NCBI GenBank assembly: GCA_013697635.1 | Contig: JACCWM010000081.1 | Coordinates: 1 to 64,000 of the forward strand | DNA from: Lujinxingiaceae bacterium | GTDB taxonomy: Bacteria; Myxococcota_A; Bradymonadia; Bradymonadales; Bradymonadaceae | Length of the DNA stretch: 64,000 bases | Reading direction: 5' to 3' | Shown here: positions 1 through 9,209 of the stretch, one piece after another | How positions within the stretch are numbered: position 1 is the first letter of the stretch | Layout: each line of letters starts with the position of its first letter | Translations under genes and position numbers: made by a program | Notes under the pieces: generated by a model | Databases searched by the model: none | Seen by the model: the letters and a program-made list of their open reading frames with translations, nothing else | Told to the model about the DNA's origin: nothing

Positions 1-1
1 C

Positions 2-493
2 GACGTCGATGTTGACCACGACGTCGATCATGGCGGCAAAGACATCGAGACCTTCGGGCGTCGGTTCAATCCGCTTTTGAGCTTCAAGTTCTACACTTTT
101 GCGCTGGCCTTCTTTGGGCTTACCGGCGTGATTTTCACCCTGCTGGCGCTGGCCAGCCCGGTCGTCACGGCGGTGCTCGCCGCGATCATGGGTTTCGCGG
201 CAGGGCTGGGCGTTTCCTATGTTTTGCACGTCGCCAACCGCAGCGAAGGTAGCGCCGGCATCACCGAGGGCGACTACAAGGGCACGATGGCCAAGGTCAT
301 GTTGCCGATCAAGCAGGGACAGCGCGGCAAGGTGCGCATGCAGATCAAGGGACGCACGGTCGAGCTCCTGGCCGTCGGAGAGGATGACGAAGTGATGCTT
401 GATCTCAACGAAGATTGCATCGTGCTCGGCATCGAGGACGGTGTGGCGCGCGTGGTCGATTCAGGTGTGTTGGAGCGAAGGGAGAAGGCATAA
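2..493 (+). CDS. NfeD/YqiJ-like membrane protein, 5' end outside window
   Basis: The reading frame is open from base 2, so this is the C-terminal 163 residues of a longer gene whose start lies left of the window. Two adjacent hydrophobic segments (roughly residues 29-74 of the visible part) are followed by a soluble beta-rich domain of the NfeD OB-fold type, with a GxxGKVRMQIKG-like strand and an acidic V-rich end. NfeD-like proteins typically sit beside SPFH/flotillin genes and are thought to act with them in membrane microdomains; E. coli yqiJ-yqiK is the familiar pair. Two SPFH genes follow on the same strand, 93 bp downstream, which supports the call. The position-77 TTG start that an ORF caller might choose falls inside the frame and is not needed. 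Confidence 0.75.
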   Translation, partial: DVDVDHDVDHGGKDIETFGRRFNPLLSFKFYTFALAFFGLTGVIFTLLALASPVVTAVLAAIMGFAAGLGVSYVLHVANRSEGSAGITEGDYKGTMAKVMLPIKQGQRGKVRMQIKGRTVELLAVGEDDEVMLDLNEDCIVLGIEDGVARVVDSGVLERREKA

Positions 494-586
494 CTCAACG
501 TAAACATTGGTTTGTATTCACGAACTTGGCTGGATCTTTTTGGGTGCGCTCGACTTTGAGGCCGCCCAAGCAAACGGGGTAGCATA

Positions 587-2017
587 ATGGAAATTGGAAT
601 TGGAATGGGCGTTTTGGGGGTCTTGGTCGTGGGCTTTTTGCTCGCGGTCTTTGCCTTCGTCAAGGCGTTTTTGTACATCGGTCGGCCCAACGAGGTGCTG
701 ATCTTCTCGGGCCGCGACTATCGTCTGCCAAGCGGCGAGAAGATAGGCTACCGCGTGCTTTTGGGTGGCCGTACGATGTTGTGGCCGTTTTTGGAGAAGA
801 TTGACCGCATCGATCTGACGATCATGCCGGTGCACATCAATATCCACGGCGCCTACTCGCGCGGCGGCATCCCGCTCAACGTCCAGGCCGTGGCCAACGT
901 CAAGATCGACAGCAACCAGCGCAACATTCACAACGCGATCGAGCGCTTCCTGGGCCGCTCGCGAAACGAGGTGCTGCGTGTTGCACAAGAGACGCTCGAG
1001 GGTAACCTTCGCGGCGTCTTGGCGACCTTGACCCCCGAAGAGGTCAACGAGAACCGCCTGCTCTTTGCCGAGCGCCTGGCCAATGCCGCCGAGCCGGACT
1101 TCGAGAAGCTCGGCCTGCATCTCGATACGCTCAAGATTCAAAACGTCAGTGATGATCGCGACTACCTCGAGTCGCTTGGCCGCAAGCGCATCGCCGAGGT
1201 GATCAAGGTCGCCGAGGTCGCCGAGTCCAACTCGATGAAGACGGCCGAAGAGGTCGAGGCCGGCGCTCAGGGTGAGGGCGAGGTTGCTCGTCGCAACGCC
1301 CAGGCCCAGATTCAGGTCTCGCAAAATGCCCTTCGCGAGCTGCAAGCGCAGCTCGAGCTCGATGCCCGCTCCGAGGAGGAGCGCGCCTCAGCGCGTGCGC
1401 TTGCCGCACGCGCCGAAGCCGAGCAGGAGCTTCAGCAGGTGCGTACCGAGCTGGAGAAGATTCGCCTCCAGGCCGATATCGTCATCCCGGCCGAGGCCGA
1501 CAAGGTTGCCCGCGAGCTGGTCGCAGCCGGTGAGGCCGCCGAGATCGCCGAGCGCGGCCGCGCGATGGCCGAGGTTTTGCGCATGATGTCCGAAGTTTGG
1601 CAGGAGGCCGGCGAGTCGGCGATGGACGTCTTCATCCTGCAGCGCATCGAGTCGGTCATGCTCAAGGTTTCTGCAGCCGCTCGCCAGGTCAAGGTGCGCG
1701 AGGTTGCGCTGATCGACAGCGGCTCCGGCGAGACACTGCCCAACTACGTCAGCGCCTTTCCCAAGATCGTCTCGACGATCTTTGCCGAGATGCGCGACAC
1801 GGTCGGCATCGACATCGGTGGTGTGCTCACCGGCAACCACATGCGCGGCAACAATGGCGGCGGTGATTCGCAGCAAGGCAGCGGCGGCGTCAAGCGTCCG
1901 CTCGACGCGCTCAAGCGTGGCCAGGAGCGCAGCAACCTCTTTGAGGGTCGCCCCGGCACCCAGCATTCGATCCCCAAGCTCGGAGGCCAGGGGCCTGTGG
2001 GCGCCGACGAGACTTAG
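587..2017 (+). CDS. SPFH/flotillin-like membrane protein 1
   Basis: 476 residues. An N-terminal membrane anchor (about residues 4-30) is followed by an SPFH (band 7) domain to about residue 210, containing the RGGIPLNV and ETLEGNLRGVLATLTPEEV segments typical of flotillins. A long Ala/Glu/Arg-rich coiled coil runs to about residue 340, followed by a C-terminal oligomerisation region and a flexible Gly/Ser/Gln tail. Flotillins form large membrane-associated assemblies that organise microdomains. It lies between the NfeD-like gene and a second SPFH gene, and the three probably form one operon. The ATG start at 587 gives the complete anchor. Confidence 0.9.
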   Translation: MEIGIGMGVLGVLVVGFLLAVFAFVKAFLYIGRPNEVLIFSGRDYRLPSGEKIGYRVLLGGRTMLWPFLEKIDRIDLTIMPVHINIHGAYSRGGIPLNVQAVANVKIDSNQRNIHNAIERFLGRSRNEVLRVAQETLEGNLRGVLATLTPEEVNENRLLFAERLANAAEPDFEKLGLHLDTLKIQNVSDDRDYLESLGRKRIAEVIKVAEVAESNSMKTAEEVEAGAQGEGEVARRNAQAQIQVSQNALRELQAQLELDARSEEERASARALAARAEAEQELQQVRTELEKIRLQADIVIPAEADKVARELVAAGEAAEIAERGRAMAEVLRMMSEVWQEAGESAMDVFILQRIESVMLKVSAAARQVKVREVALIDSGSGETLPNYVSAFPKIVSTIFAEMRDTVGIDIGGVLTGNHMRGNNGGGDSQQGSGGVKRPLDALKRGQERSNLFEGRPGTQHSIPKLGGQGPVGADET

Positions 2018-2094
2018 GCTCGGTCGGCAAGAATCGGTTGTGAGCTTGCTTTGCGAATTTTGAATCAACGTCGGTTTCATCGAGAGTTAAAAAT

Positions 2095-3333
2095 ATGAGT
2101 CCCATCATTGCGTTAATTGGCATCATCCTGCTCGGTGTGATGGCGATCTCTTTTGTGGTCACCAACCTCATCGAGATCTGCCAGCCCAACGAGGTCCTGG
2201 TCTTTAGCGGCTCGCGCAATGCGCGCGGCTACGAGATCATCAACTCGGGCAAGAAAGTGCGCGTACCGCTGATCCACCGTGTGGACCGGCTCGACGTCAC
2301 CAACATGGTCATCGACCTCAACGTCACCAATGCCTACTCCAAGGGCGGCATCCCGCTGAACATTCGCGGCGTGGCCAACGTCAAGGTGGGCAGCCGCGCG
2401 CCGCTTATCAACAGCGCTGTTGAGCGCTTCCTGGGCATGACGCGCCAGCAGATCATGCAGATCGCCAAGGAGACCCTCGAGGGTAATCTTCGCGGTGTTT
2501 TGGCCACGCTGACGCCCGAGGAGGTCAACAACGACCGTCTCAAGTTCGCGCAGTCGCTCTCCGAGGAGGCCGAGCACGACCTGAGCAAGTTGGGCCTCGA
2601 GCTCGACACGCTCAACATCCAAAACGTCACCGATGAGCAGGGCTTTTTGGACTCGCTTGGTCGCCAGCAGTCCGCCGAGTTGATCATGAGCAGCCGCGTT
2701 GCCGAGGCCAAGAACCGCGCCGAAGCCAGCGTGCTCGACGCCGAGAACCAGCAAAAGCGCGCGATCGCCAAGATCAACGCCCAGGGCGAGATCGCCAAGG
2801 CCGACGCCGAGCGCCGGATCATCGACGCCAAGACGCGCGCCGAGGCCATGGTCGCCGAGGAGCGCGGCCGTGTCGGTGCCAATGTCGCCAAGGCTCGCGC
2901 CAGCCTCGACGTGCAGCGCGCCCGCCTCGAGCAGGTCAAGCGCCAGCTCGCTGCCGACGTGATCCAACCCGCCCAGGCCCGAAAGGCCCAGCTCGAGGCC
3001 CAGGCCAAGGCCAACGTCGCCTCGACCATCGAGGACGGCAAGGCCAACGTCGTCGCGCTCAAGGAGCTGATCACCACCTGGAAGAGCGCCGGAGAGGGTG
3101 CACGCCCGATCTTCTTGCTCCAGCAGTTCGACGTGATCGTCGACTCCATGCTCTCGACCATCGGAGACATCGAGATCGCCAAGATCACCGTGATCGACTC
3201 CAAGCTCAACGACATCGACCGCAATGGCTCGGTACCGATGAAGGCCGCCAGCGGCTCCGAGCAGCTCAAGCAGACGCTGGGTATGGATTTGCCGCGCATG
3301 TTGCAGGGATTGGCGGCGATGCAAGAGAAGTAG
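2095..3333 (+). CDS. SPFH/flotillin-like membrane protein 2
   Basis: 412 residues, a tandem paralogue of the gene upstream. It has the same architecture: a membrane anchor (about residues 3-25), an SPFH domain with KGGIPLNIRG and TLEGNLRGVLATLTPEEV, an Ala/Lys/Arg/Glu coiled coil (about 195-330) and a short C-terminal domain. The two proteins share long identical blocks in the SPFH domain but differ in the coiled coil and tail, so they may form a hetero-oligomer. The spacing of 77 bp from the first gene and the terminator directly after the stop suggest it is the last gene of the operon. Confidence 0.9.
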   Translation: MSPIIALIGIILLGVMAISFVVTNLIEICQPNEVLVFSGSRNARGYEIINSGKKVRVPLIHRVDRLDVTNMVIDLNVTNAYSKGGIPLNIRGVANVKVGSRAPLINSAVERFLGMTRQQIMQIAKETLEGNLRGVLATLTPEEVNNDRLKFAQSLSEEAEHDLSKLGLELDTLNIQNVTDEQGFLDSLGRQQSAELIMSSRVAEAKNRAEASVLDAENQQKRAIAKINAQGEIAKADAERRIIDAKTRAEAMVAEERGRVGANVAKARASLDVQRARLEQVKRQLAADVIQPAQARKAQLEAQAKANVASTIEDGKANVVALKELITTWKSAGEGARPIFLLQQFDVIVDSMLSTIGDIEIAKITVIDSKLNDIDRNGSVPMKAASGSEQLKQTLGMDLPRMLQGLAAMQEK

Positions 3334-3366
3334 GCCGCGGGCCAAAACGCTCGCAGTAGCTACAAG

Positions 3367-3401
3367 CAGCCACGCCCTCCAAAGAGGTGCGTGGCTGTTT
3401 T
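3367..3401 (+). terminator. Rho-independent terminator after the SPFH genes
   Basis: CAGCCACGC (3367-3375) pairs perfectly with GCGTGGCTG (3389-3397). An inner CCTC/GAGG stem extends it, and TTTT follows on the plus strand. It lies 33 bp after the second SPFH stop and just before the convergent Bat operon end. Confidence 0.85.
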
Positions 3402-3415
3402 GCGTTCGGGGAGGG

Positions 3416-6022
3416 TCAAAGGCCCAACAGCTCGTGGGCCTGCATCCAGCCGTTGACGCCGTCGGCGATCTCGACCTTCGTCCAGCCTTTTCGTTGCTCG
3501 ATGACGTGGACCATCATGCCAGCGACCGGCCTGGTGTTGCCCTTGTGCAGCGAGGCGTAGGTGCTGGGCCCCTCGCGCAGCTCGGGGGCGGCGGAGACGA
3601 TGATCGCGGGGTTTGCGTCGTGGGTCAGGGCGTAGCGGGTCAGGCCCCCGGCGGCCACAAGGGCGATCGTCAGAGCGGCGGCCCAGATCACGGCCGTGGC
3701 GCTGCGCCGAGCCCACGTCGCCTTGACGAGGCGTCTGGCGAGCAGGGCCAAAAAGATTGCCCAGAGTGCGGTGCTGAGCAGGATGAGGAGCAGATTGGTC
3801 GAGATGGCGGCGCCAAAACGCCAGCCCTCGAGCGCCTCGCTGTAGAGCGGGGTTCGGGCGCTGGTGGCCTGGTGGGCGACGATCTGGCGCACGATGTCGA
3901 GGTTGGCCTTGATCGCCTGGTGGGTGGGGCGAAGAAGTGAGGCGCGCTCGAGGTAGTGGCGAGCCAGGGCGTACTGGCCGTCGTGGGCCAGGGCCGTTCC
4001 GGCGTTGAGCAGGAGCAGGGCGTTTTGGGGCTCGGCCTGGGCGCGTGTTTGCCAGAGTTGGGCTGATTGCGCCCAGTTTTCGGTCGTTTCGCTGCTCGGC
4101 GCGTCGTGCGGTGTTTCGGCATAAAGCGGCTGAGGGGCGAAGGCCAAGAGCATTCCGGTGGCGAGCAGGATGGCCAAGACCGGGCCGGCCGCGGCTGAGG
4201 GCTTGTGGCCCTGGCGAGTGAGCTCAGCGTCGAGGCGCAAGAGGGCCTCGCGGCAGCGGGCGGTCAGTGCAGCGAGGTCTTTGTGGGAGAGCGTCTCGCG
4301 CGGTGCGAAGCGAACGGCGTTGCAGGCGGCGAGGATGGCGAGCAGCTCGGCTTGAGTCTCGGGGCTTGCGCCGTGGCGGGCCAGATGGGGGCGAAGCTCG
4401 CCCTCGGTGACCACGCCAGGGGGCACGCCGAGCATGTTGGTAAAATAGGTGTGCATCGCGCCGATGAGCGCGCCGTATCCGGAGGCGGGGCTGTTCGAGG
4501 CTTCGCTGGCCTGTGCGAAGTGCTCGTGGATCGCCTCCCAGAGGGCTTTTTTCGCGTTTTTGGCCGATCGACTCGTTGGGCGAAAGCGCAAGAGCGGGCC
4601 ACCAAAGACGAGCAGCAAGATGCCCAACAGCGGCACGGTCGTGGCGGCCCACCAGGCGGGCAGCGTAAAAATGGCGCGGGCGGTGTAAGCGGTCGCCTCG
4701 GTGTCGTCGACGATCGGACGCAAGCGCGCAGCGAGCGCCGCCGCGATATCACCGCGGTGGCGTGAGACGCGGGCGACGTCTTGATCGGCAGCCTGGGGCT
4801 CAGCGGGCAGCTCGCCTGCCTCGACGTTGATGTTGATGGGCTCGGAGGCGACCGTCTGGTACTGGCCAAGCTCAGGGTCGAAGTAGGACAGCTCGAGGCT
4901 GGGGATGGTCAGCGTGCCTTCGGCCAGCGCAATCAGCGTGATTTTTTCGACACGCGTGCCGTAGATGGCGAGGTCGCGCACTTCGCGTTTGGTGTCGTGG
5001 GTGTGGTTGACCATGCGCGTGCCCTCGATCGCTGCGAGCTCGGCGAAGCGCAGGCGACTGGAGCGGCCTCGCCCGTTGGAGGCAAGCGTGAGGGTGATCG
5101 GCGCGCCGACGCGGGTGCTGGTGGTGTCGGCGTTGACCGAGAAGGACCAGCGCCCGACGTTGCCTTCGTAGAATCCCGGCGGGGCGCCTGGGGGCAGCGG
5201 CTTCACGTTGACCGTGAGCTGCTCCGACATGAGATTCTCATCGCTTGTCGGGCCAAAAAAGCCGCCGCGTACGACGGGGGCGGTCATCGAGTCGATCGTT
5301 GCCTCACCGGTTTGCAGCGGGAAGGCGGCAAACGCGCGAAGCGGCGTCTTCTCGAGCAGGCGCGCGCCCACGGTGACCATGACGCGGCGACCGGCGATCT
5401 GCTCGCTGACGTCCTCGATCCAAAAGGCGTCGAGGTTGGGCTCCGAGGGAGGGCGCGGGCGAACCCGCGTCTGGCGGGTGTCGACATAGAGGTCGTAGGC
5501 GACAAGGATCTGCTCGCCGATGTACGGGTCGCGCTGGGGGGCGACGGTGACCTCGAGGTACATGTTCTGGTTGCGGTTCTGGGTGATGCCGGGCATCTCG
5601 CTGGTTTCGACGACCTTGACGTCGAGGCTCACCGGCGTAAAGCGCGAGGCGCCGACCTGGAGCACGGGCGGCTCGATGCGATAGGTACCCGTCTCGGGCG
5701 CGCGCAGGGTGTAGGTGATGGTGAGCTGGCGGCGTGCGTTGCCGTTTCGAATGATGAACTGCGGTGCAGTCATGCGCCCGACGACCTCAAAGGAGGCGGC
5801 GACGAAGCCGGGCTCGCGCAAGAGGCGAATCTCGTGGTTGCCCTCGGTGACGGCGTCGATGGTGTAGATGAGCTGGCCGCCGGCTTCGACCATGCGCGGT
5901 TCGACGTTGACCGCGATCTGGGCCTCGGGCTGGGCCAAGGCAGATCCTGCCGTGCTCAGGGCGATGAGCAAAAAAGCGCTGGCGGCGAGCAGCGAGCGGC
6001 TGGCTTTGCGATCAAGGGGCAT
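3416..6022 (-). CDS. batD: BatD-BatE fusion protein
   Basis: 868 residues. The N-terminal signal peptide ends near the ALAQ site, then a BatD-type periplasmic beta-sandwich region runs to about residue 400. A membrane segment (about 453-476) and a cytoplasmic helical region follow. A second signal-like hydrophobic segment (about 613-636) introduces a BatE-like part with TPR helices (about 655-715), two membrane segments (about 740-761 and 774-793) and a C-terminal SH3 domain. Bat proteins are linked to aerotolerance and envelope stress, probably as a MoxR-assisted complex. The ATG at 6022, 5 bases past the upstream stop, is preferred to the TTG at 6034. BatD and BatE are usually separate genes, so this appears to be a fusion that kept the internal signal. 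Confidence 0.85.
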   Translation of the reverse strand: MPLDRKASRSLLAASAFLLIALSTAGSALAQPEAQIAVNVEPRMVEAGGQLIYTIDAVTEGNHEIRLLREPGFVAASFEVVGRMTAPQFIIRNGNARRQLTITYTLRAPETGTYRIEPPVLQVGASRFTPVSLDVKVVETSEMPGITQNRNQNMYLEVTVAPQRDPYIGEQILVAYDLYVDTRQTRVRPRPPSEPNLDAFWIEDVSEQIAGRRVMVTVGARLLEKTPLRAFAAFPLQTGEATIDSMTAPVVRGGFFGPTSDENLMSEQLTVNVKPLPPGAPPGFYEGNVGRWSFSVNADTTSTRVGAPITLTLASNGRGRSSRLRFAELAAIEGTRMVNHTHDTKREVRDLAIYGTRVEKITLIALAEGTLTIPSLELSYFDPELGQYQTVASEPININVEAGELPAEPQAADQDVARVSRHRGDIAAALAARLRPIVDDTEATAYTARAIFTLPAWWAATTVPLLGILLLVFGGPLLRFRPTSRSAKNAKKALWEAIHEHFAQASEASNSPASGYGALIGAMHTYFTNMLGVPPGVVTEGELRPHLARHGASPETQAELLAILAACNAVRFAPRETLSHKDLAALTARCREALLRLDAELTRQGHKPSAAAGPVLAILLATGMLLAFAPQPLYAETPHDAPSSETTENWAQSAQLWQTRAQAEPQNALLLLNAGTALAHDGQYALARHYLERASLLRPTHQAIKANLDIVRQIVAHQATSARTPLYSEALEGWRFGAAISTNLLLILLSTALWAIFLALLARRLVKATWARRSATAVIWAAALTIALVAAGGLTRYALTHDANPAIIVSAAPELREGPSTYASLHKGNTRPVAGMMVHVIEQRKGWTKVEIADGVNGWMQAHELLGL

Positions 6023-6027
6023 AGCGG

Positions 6028-9000
6028 CTACCAATTTTTCTCAATGAGGCGGGCAGGCATGTTTTCGAGCGCCTTTCGCAATTGGAAATTGTCGTCAGCC
6101 TCCTCGAGTGCCTGGAGAATGTCCTGAATCTGCTGGACGTCGATGTCCTGCTCTTTGCCGTCGAGTTCGTTTTGTGAGGGCGTGCCGTCGTCCTCCTCGC
6201 TGTCTTCGTTCTCGGCAGCTTCGTCGCCCTCAGCGGGCTCGTCGGCCTTGGAGTCGTCGGGCTCGTTTTGCTCGCTAGACTTCTCTTCGTCGCCGGGATC
6301 TTGCTCGCCGTCGTCTTGTTCGCTGTCGTCGGACTCGTCTTGCTTGTCTTGCTCGTCGCTCTCTTCGGGCTCGTCTTGCTTCTCTTCTTCTTGTTCTTCT
6401 TCGTCTTGTTCCTCACTCTCGGGCAGATTCAGCGCCACGAGATGATAGAAGCCCGGCTCGCCGTGCACGCGAACGAGGCCGTGCTCATCCTCGAGTTCTT
6501 CGTGGCGAAGCACGCGCTGAAGCGGCATGGCTGGTGGGGCGTCGGGGTTTGGCGAAGGTTCCACAATCACGTGCAAGCCCTGAGCTAGGACGTCGGTGCC
6601 ATTGGCCGTGAGCAACTCAAAGTCGATCTCGGGGAAGCGGGGCGTGCCCTGATCAACGCGCGAGAACGAGGCGGAGACCGCGCTCAGTCCAAGCTCGAGG
6701 GTCTTGTCGTCACCGGGTGCGACGTGGAAGTAGTCGACGTTGTCCGGGCAGATGCGCAAGTAGCGGTGCATGGGCAATTGAGGATCGAGCACGGCGGGCT
6801 GATTGGGTGAGTCATTGGGCTCGTAGCGGTCGTCGCCCGTGGGACAAGAGCCATACGTGTAGAGATCGAGCGCATAGGGGCCTTGTTGGGTGCCATCGGC
6901 GCCGCGCACGCGCACGAGGTAGGCGCCGGCCGTGGTGATGTCTTGAAGGCCGGCGGTCAAATAGGGGCCATCGAAGCGGCCGCGAGCGAGCACCTTGCCG
7001 CTTGCCTGCTCGACGATCTCGACCTCGAGCTCGGGCGCGGACTTGGTCTCGGGATCCTCCATGGCTCGAAGGTCGACAAAGATGCTGTCACCGGGCTCGG
7101 CGTCGATGCGAAACCAGTCCTCGTTGTCCGGGCAGATGTGCAGCTCATGGCTGCCGGCACTAAGCATGGCGGCCTGGGCTGGCGAGTCGTTGGGCTCGAA
7201 GCTGTCTTCGAGCACCGAGCAGGGCGGAATGACCTCGATCTCGAGATCGTACTCGTATTCGAGGCCCTCGGCGGCCATGACCTTGGCAAAGATGTGGTTC
7301 TGGCCGCCGGTGAGCATGTCGGGGGTGACCACGAAGCGCTCGATCGTGCGCTCGGTGCGCCGGCGCTTGTTGATGCGTTCGAGCTCGCCGGCCTCGACCA
7401 CGCCCAGGCCCTGATCGACGGCGACGGCCTCGAGGCCGCGATCGTCGAAGACGACGAGTTGTAGATCGGGGGCCTGCGGCAAAAATGTGTGCTCGGGATC
7501 GGGCACTTTGCGAAGCGAGCGAAAGTTGGCCTTGATCGTGACGTGGCTGCCGACGACGGCCTGCACGACGTACCAGTCGTCGTTGAGCCCGCACAAGGTG
7601 AGCTTCTCGGTCTTGGCCTGCTCGAGCGCGCGGGCCTGGGCGAGCGTATCGTTGGGCTCGAGGGCGTCCTCGAGTTGGGAGCAGGGCGGGTAGAGCTTTC
7701 GAAAGACCAGCTCGAGGTTGTGGCGCGCATCGATAAAGCGCGCCGAGGCGTGCAGCGCATTGTCGGACATGCCGAGCACCAGGGCCTGCTTGAAGACGTC
7801 GTAGGCCTCCTGCCATTTGTCCTGGCTAGCGAGCGCGAGGCCGAGGTTGTAGAGCACGTCGAATTTGAGGTCGTCATCGTCGGTCGCCAGGGCGCGGGCC
7901 AGCGAGGTTTGCGCCATGGCGTAGTCGCCCGTGCTCAAATAGGCGCGGCCAATGTTGTAGTGGTAGGCGTCGCGATCGGAGACGGCGCTCTCGGCCTCCA
8001 GATAGCGGGCGACGGCCTCGTCGATGCTGCCAAGCGTCGAATGAAAGGCGTCCTCACAGCCCACCGCTCCCAAGAACAGCAGGAGCACGATGCTCGTCGT
8101 CGACGCGCGCGTTCGGGGTTTTCTGGCCGGCTCGTTTGGCGCGCCCCTGGCGGGCGCCACCGTGCGGCGGCGTTGGCCCAGCCCAAAGGCGATCAGCAGC
8201 AACAACAGGGCGGGAGCCAGAAAAAAGACGAAGCGGTCCTTGTAGCGCTGGCGCAGCATACTTTCGAGCTCGGTCTTCTCCAGCTCGTTGAGGTAGCCCA
8301 CGAGCGTGTTGGCGACGCTGTTCTTGCCGCTGTAGTGGATGTAGAGGCCGCCGGCTTTGGCGGCCATCTCCTTGAGGGTGGTCTCGTCGAGGCGGGTGAT
8401 GACGTATTCGCCGCTGGAGTCGCGCAGATGACCGGTGAGGCTGCCGGACTTGTCGAAGGTGGGCACGCGTGCGCCGTCGGGGCTGCCGATGCCCACGGTG
8501 ACCAGGCGGATGCCGTGCTCGCGGGCGAGCGCGGCGGTGGCCAGCGGGTCGGATTCGTGATCCTCACCGTCGGTGACGAGCACGATCACCTGGTTTTTGG
8601 CCCGGCGCATGTGGCGCGAGTCTTCGGATTTGTCGCTGAGCTTTCGGCCGAGCAACAGCTCGATGCTCTCGCGCGTGGCCGCGCCGACCGAGGTGCCGCC
8701 AACCGGGATCTGGTCGGGATGCAGTTTGCTCAAGAAGAAATTGATCGCCGCATAGTCGGTGGTCAGCGGGGACTGCGGAAAGCTAATCGAGGTGAAGACG
8801 ACCAGGCCGACGCGATCGCCGTCGAGGCGCGACATGACCGTGCGCATCTCGGTGGCCGCGGCCAACAGGCGATTGGGCGCGGCATCCTGGGCGAGCATGC
8901 TGCTCGAGAGGTCCAGGGCAAAGACCACGTCGACGCCCATGCGCTTGATCTCGCGCTCGGTCATGCCCCACTGCGGTTGGGCCAAGGCGACGATGAGCAA

Positions 9001-9198
9001 GACCACGGCGGCAGCGACCAGCGCGGCGCGCACGGTGTCGCGCGTGGGGCTGAAGCGCTCGGCCATCGCGTCGACCATGTGGGCGTGGCCGATGTCGGCC
9101 TTGACGCGGCGCTTCCACTGCCAGTGGCTAAGCCAGGCGGCAGCGAGCGGCAACAAGATGAGCAGCCAGTAGAGGTTCTCGGGTCTTGCAAAGTGCAT
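6028..9198 (-). CDS. batB: BatB-BatC fusion with three EPND-type domains
   Basis: 1,056 residues. Two N-terminal membrane segments frame a VWA domain with MIDAS motif DLSSS (96-100), as in BatB. A third membrane segment (about 321-340) is followed by a second hydrophobic stretch ending in a lipobox-like LGAVGC (Cys381), exactly as a separate BatC lipoprotein would begin, then TPR helices to about residue 500. Three domains each opening with Cys...EPND follow (EPND at about 514, 668 and 793), resembling bacterial pre-peptidase-type beta domains. A Glu/Asp/Gln/Ser tract (about 928-1006) and a BatC-like amphipathic C-terminus end the protein. The ATG at 9198 has GAGG nine bases upstream and was chosen over the GTG at 9228, which overlaps batA. 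Confidence 0.85.
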   Translation of the reverse strand: MHFARPENLYWLLILLPLAAAWLSHWQWKRRVKADIGHAHMVDAMAERFSPTRDTVRAALVAAAVVLLIVALAQPQWGMTEREIKRMGVDVVFALDLSSSMLAQDAAPNRLLAAATEMRTVMSRLDGDRVGLVVFTSISFPQSPLTTDYAAINFFLSKLHPDQIPVGGTSVGAATRESIELLLGRKLSDKSEDSRHMRRAKNQVIVLVTDGEDHESDPLATAALAREHGIRLVTVGIGSPDGARVPTFDKSGSLTGHLRDSSGEYVITRLDETTLKEMAAKAGGLYIHYSGKNSVANTLVGYLNELEKTELESMLRQRYKDRFVFFLAPALLLLLIAFGLGQRRRTVAPARGAPNEPARKPRTRASTTSIVLLLFLGAVGCEDAFHSTLGSIDEAVARYLEAESAVSDRDAYHYNIGRAYLSTGDYAMAQTSLARALATDDDDLKFDVLYNLGLALASQDKWQEAYDVFKQALVLGMSDNALHASARFIDARHNLELVFRKLYPPCSQLEDALEPNDTLAQARALEQAKTEKLTLCGLNDDWYVVQAVVGSHVTIKANFRSLRKVPDPEHTFLPQAPDLQLVVFDDRGLEAVAVDQGLGVVEAGELERINKRRRTERTIERFVVTPDMLTGGQNHIFAKVMAAEGLEYEYDLEIEVIPPCSVLEDSFEPNDSPAQAAMLSAGSHELHICPDNEDWFRIDAEPGDSIFVDLRAMEDPETKSAPELEVEIVEQASGKVLARGRFDGPYLTAGLQDITTAGAYLVRVRGADGTQQGPYALDLYTYGSCPTGDDRYEPNDSPNQPAVLDPQLPMHRYLRICPDNVDYFHVAPGDDKTLELGLSAVSASFSRVDQGTPRFPEIDFELLTANGTDVLAQGLHVIVEPSPNPDAPPAMPLQRVLRHEELEDEHGLVRVHGEPGFYHLVALNLPESEEQDEEEQEEEKQDEPEESDEQDKQDESDDSEQDDGEQDPGDEEKSSEQNEPDDSKADEPAEGDEAAENEDSEEDDGTPSQNELDGKEQDIDVQQIQDILQALEEADDNFQLRKALENMPARLIEKNW

Positions 9199-9209
9199 GG
9201 CGCCGGTCC

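Noticed and set aside
2113-3345. Long minus-strand ORF opposite the second SPFH gene
   Set aside because: It mirrors the plus-strand codons, is rich in Gly/Leu/Asp/His with no family pattern, and the plus strand has a clear SPFH protein.
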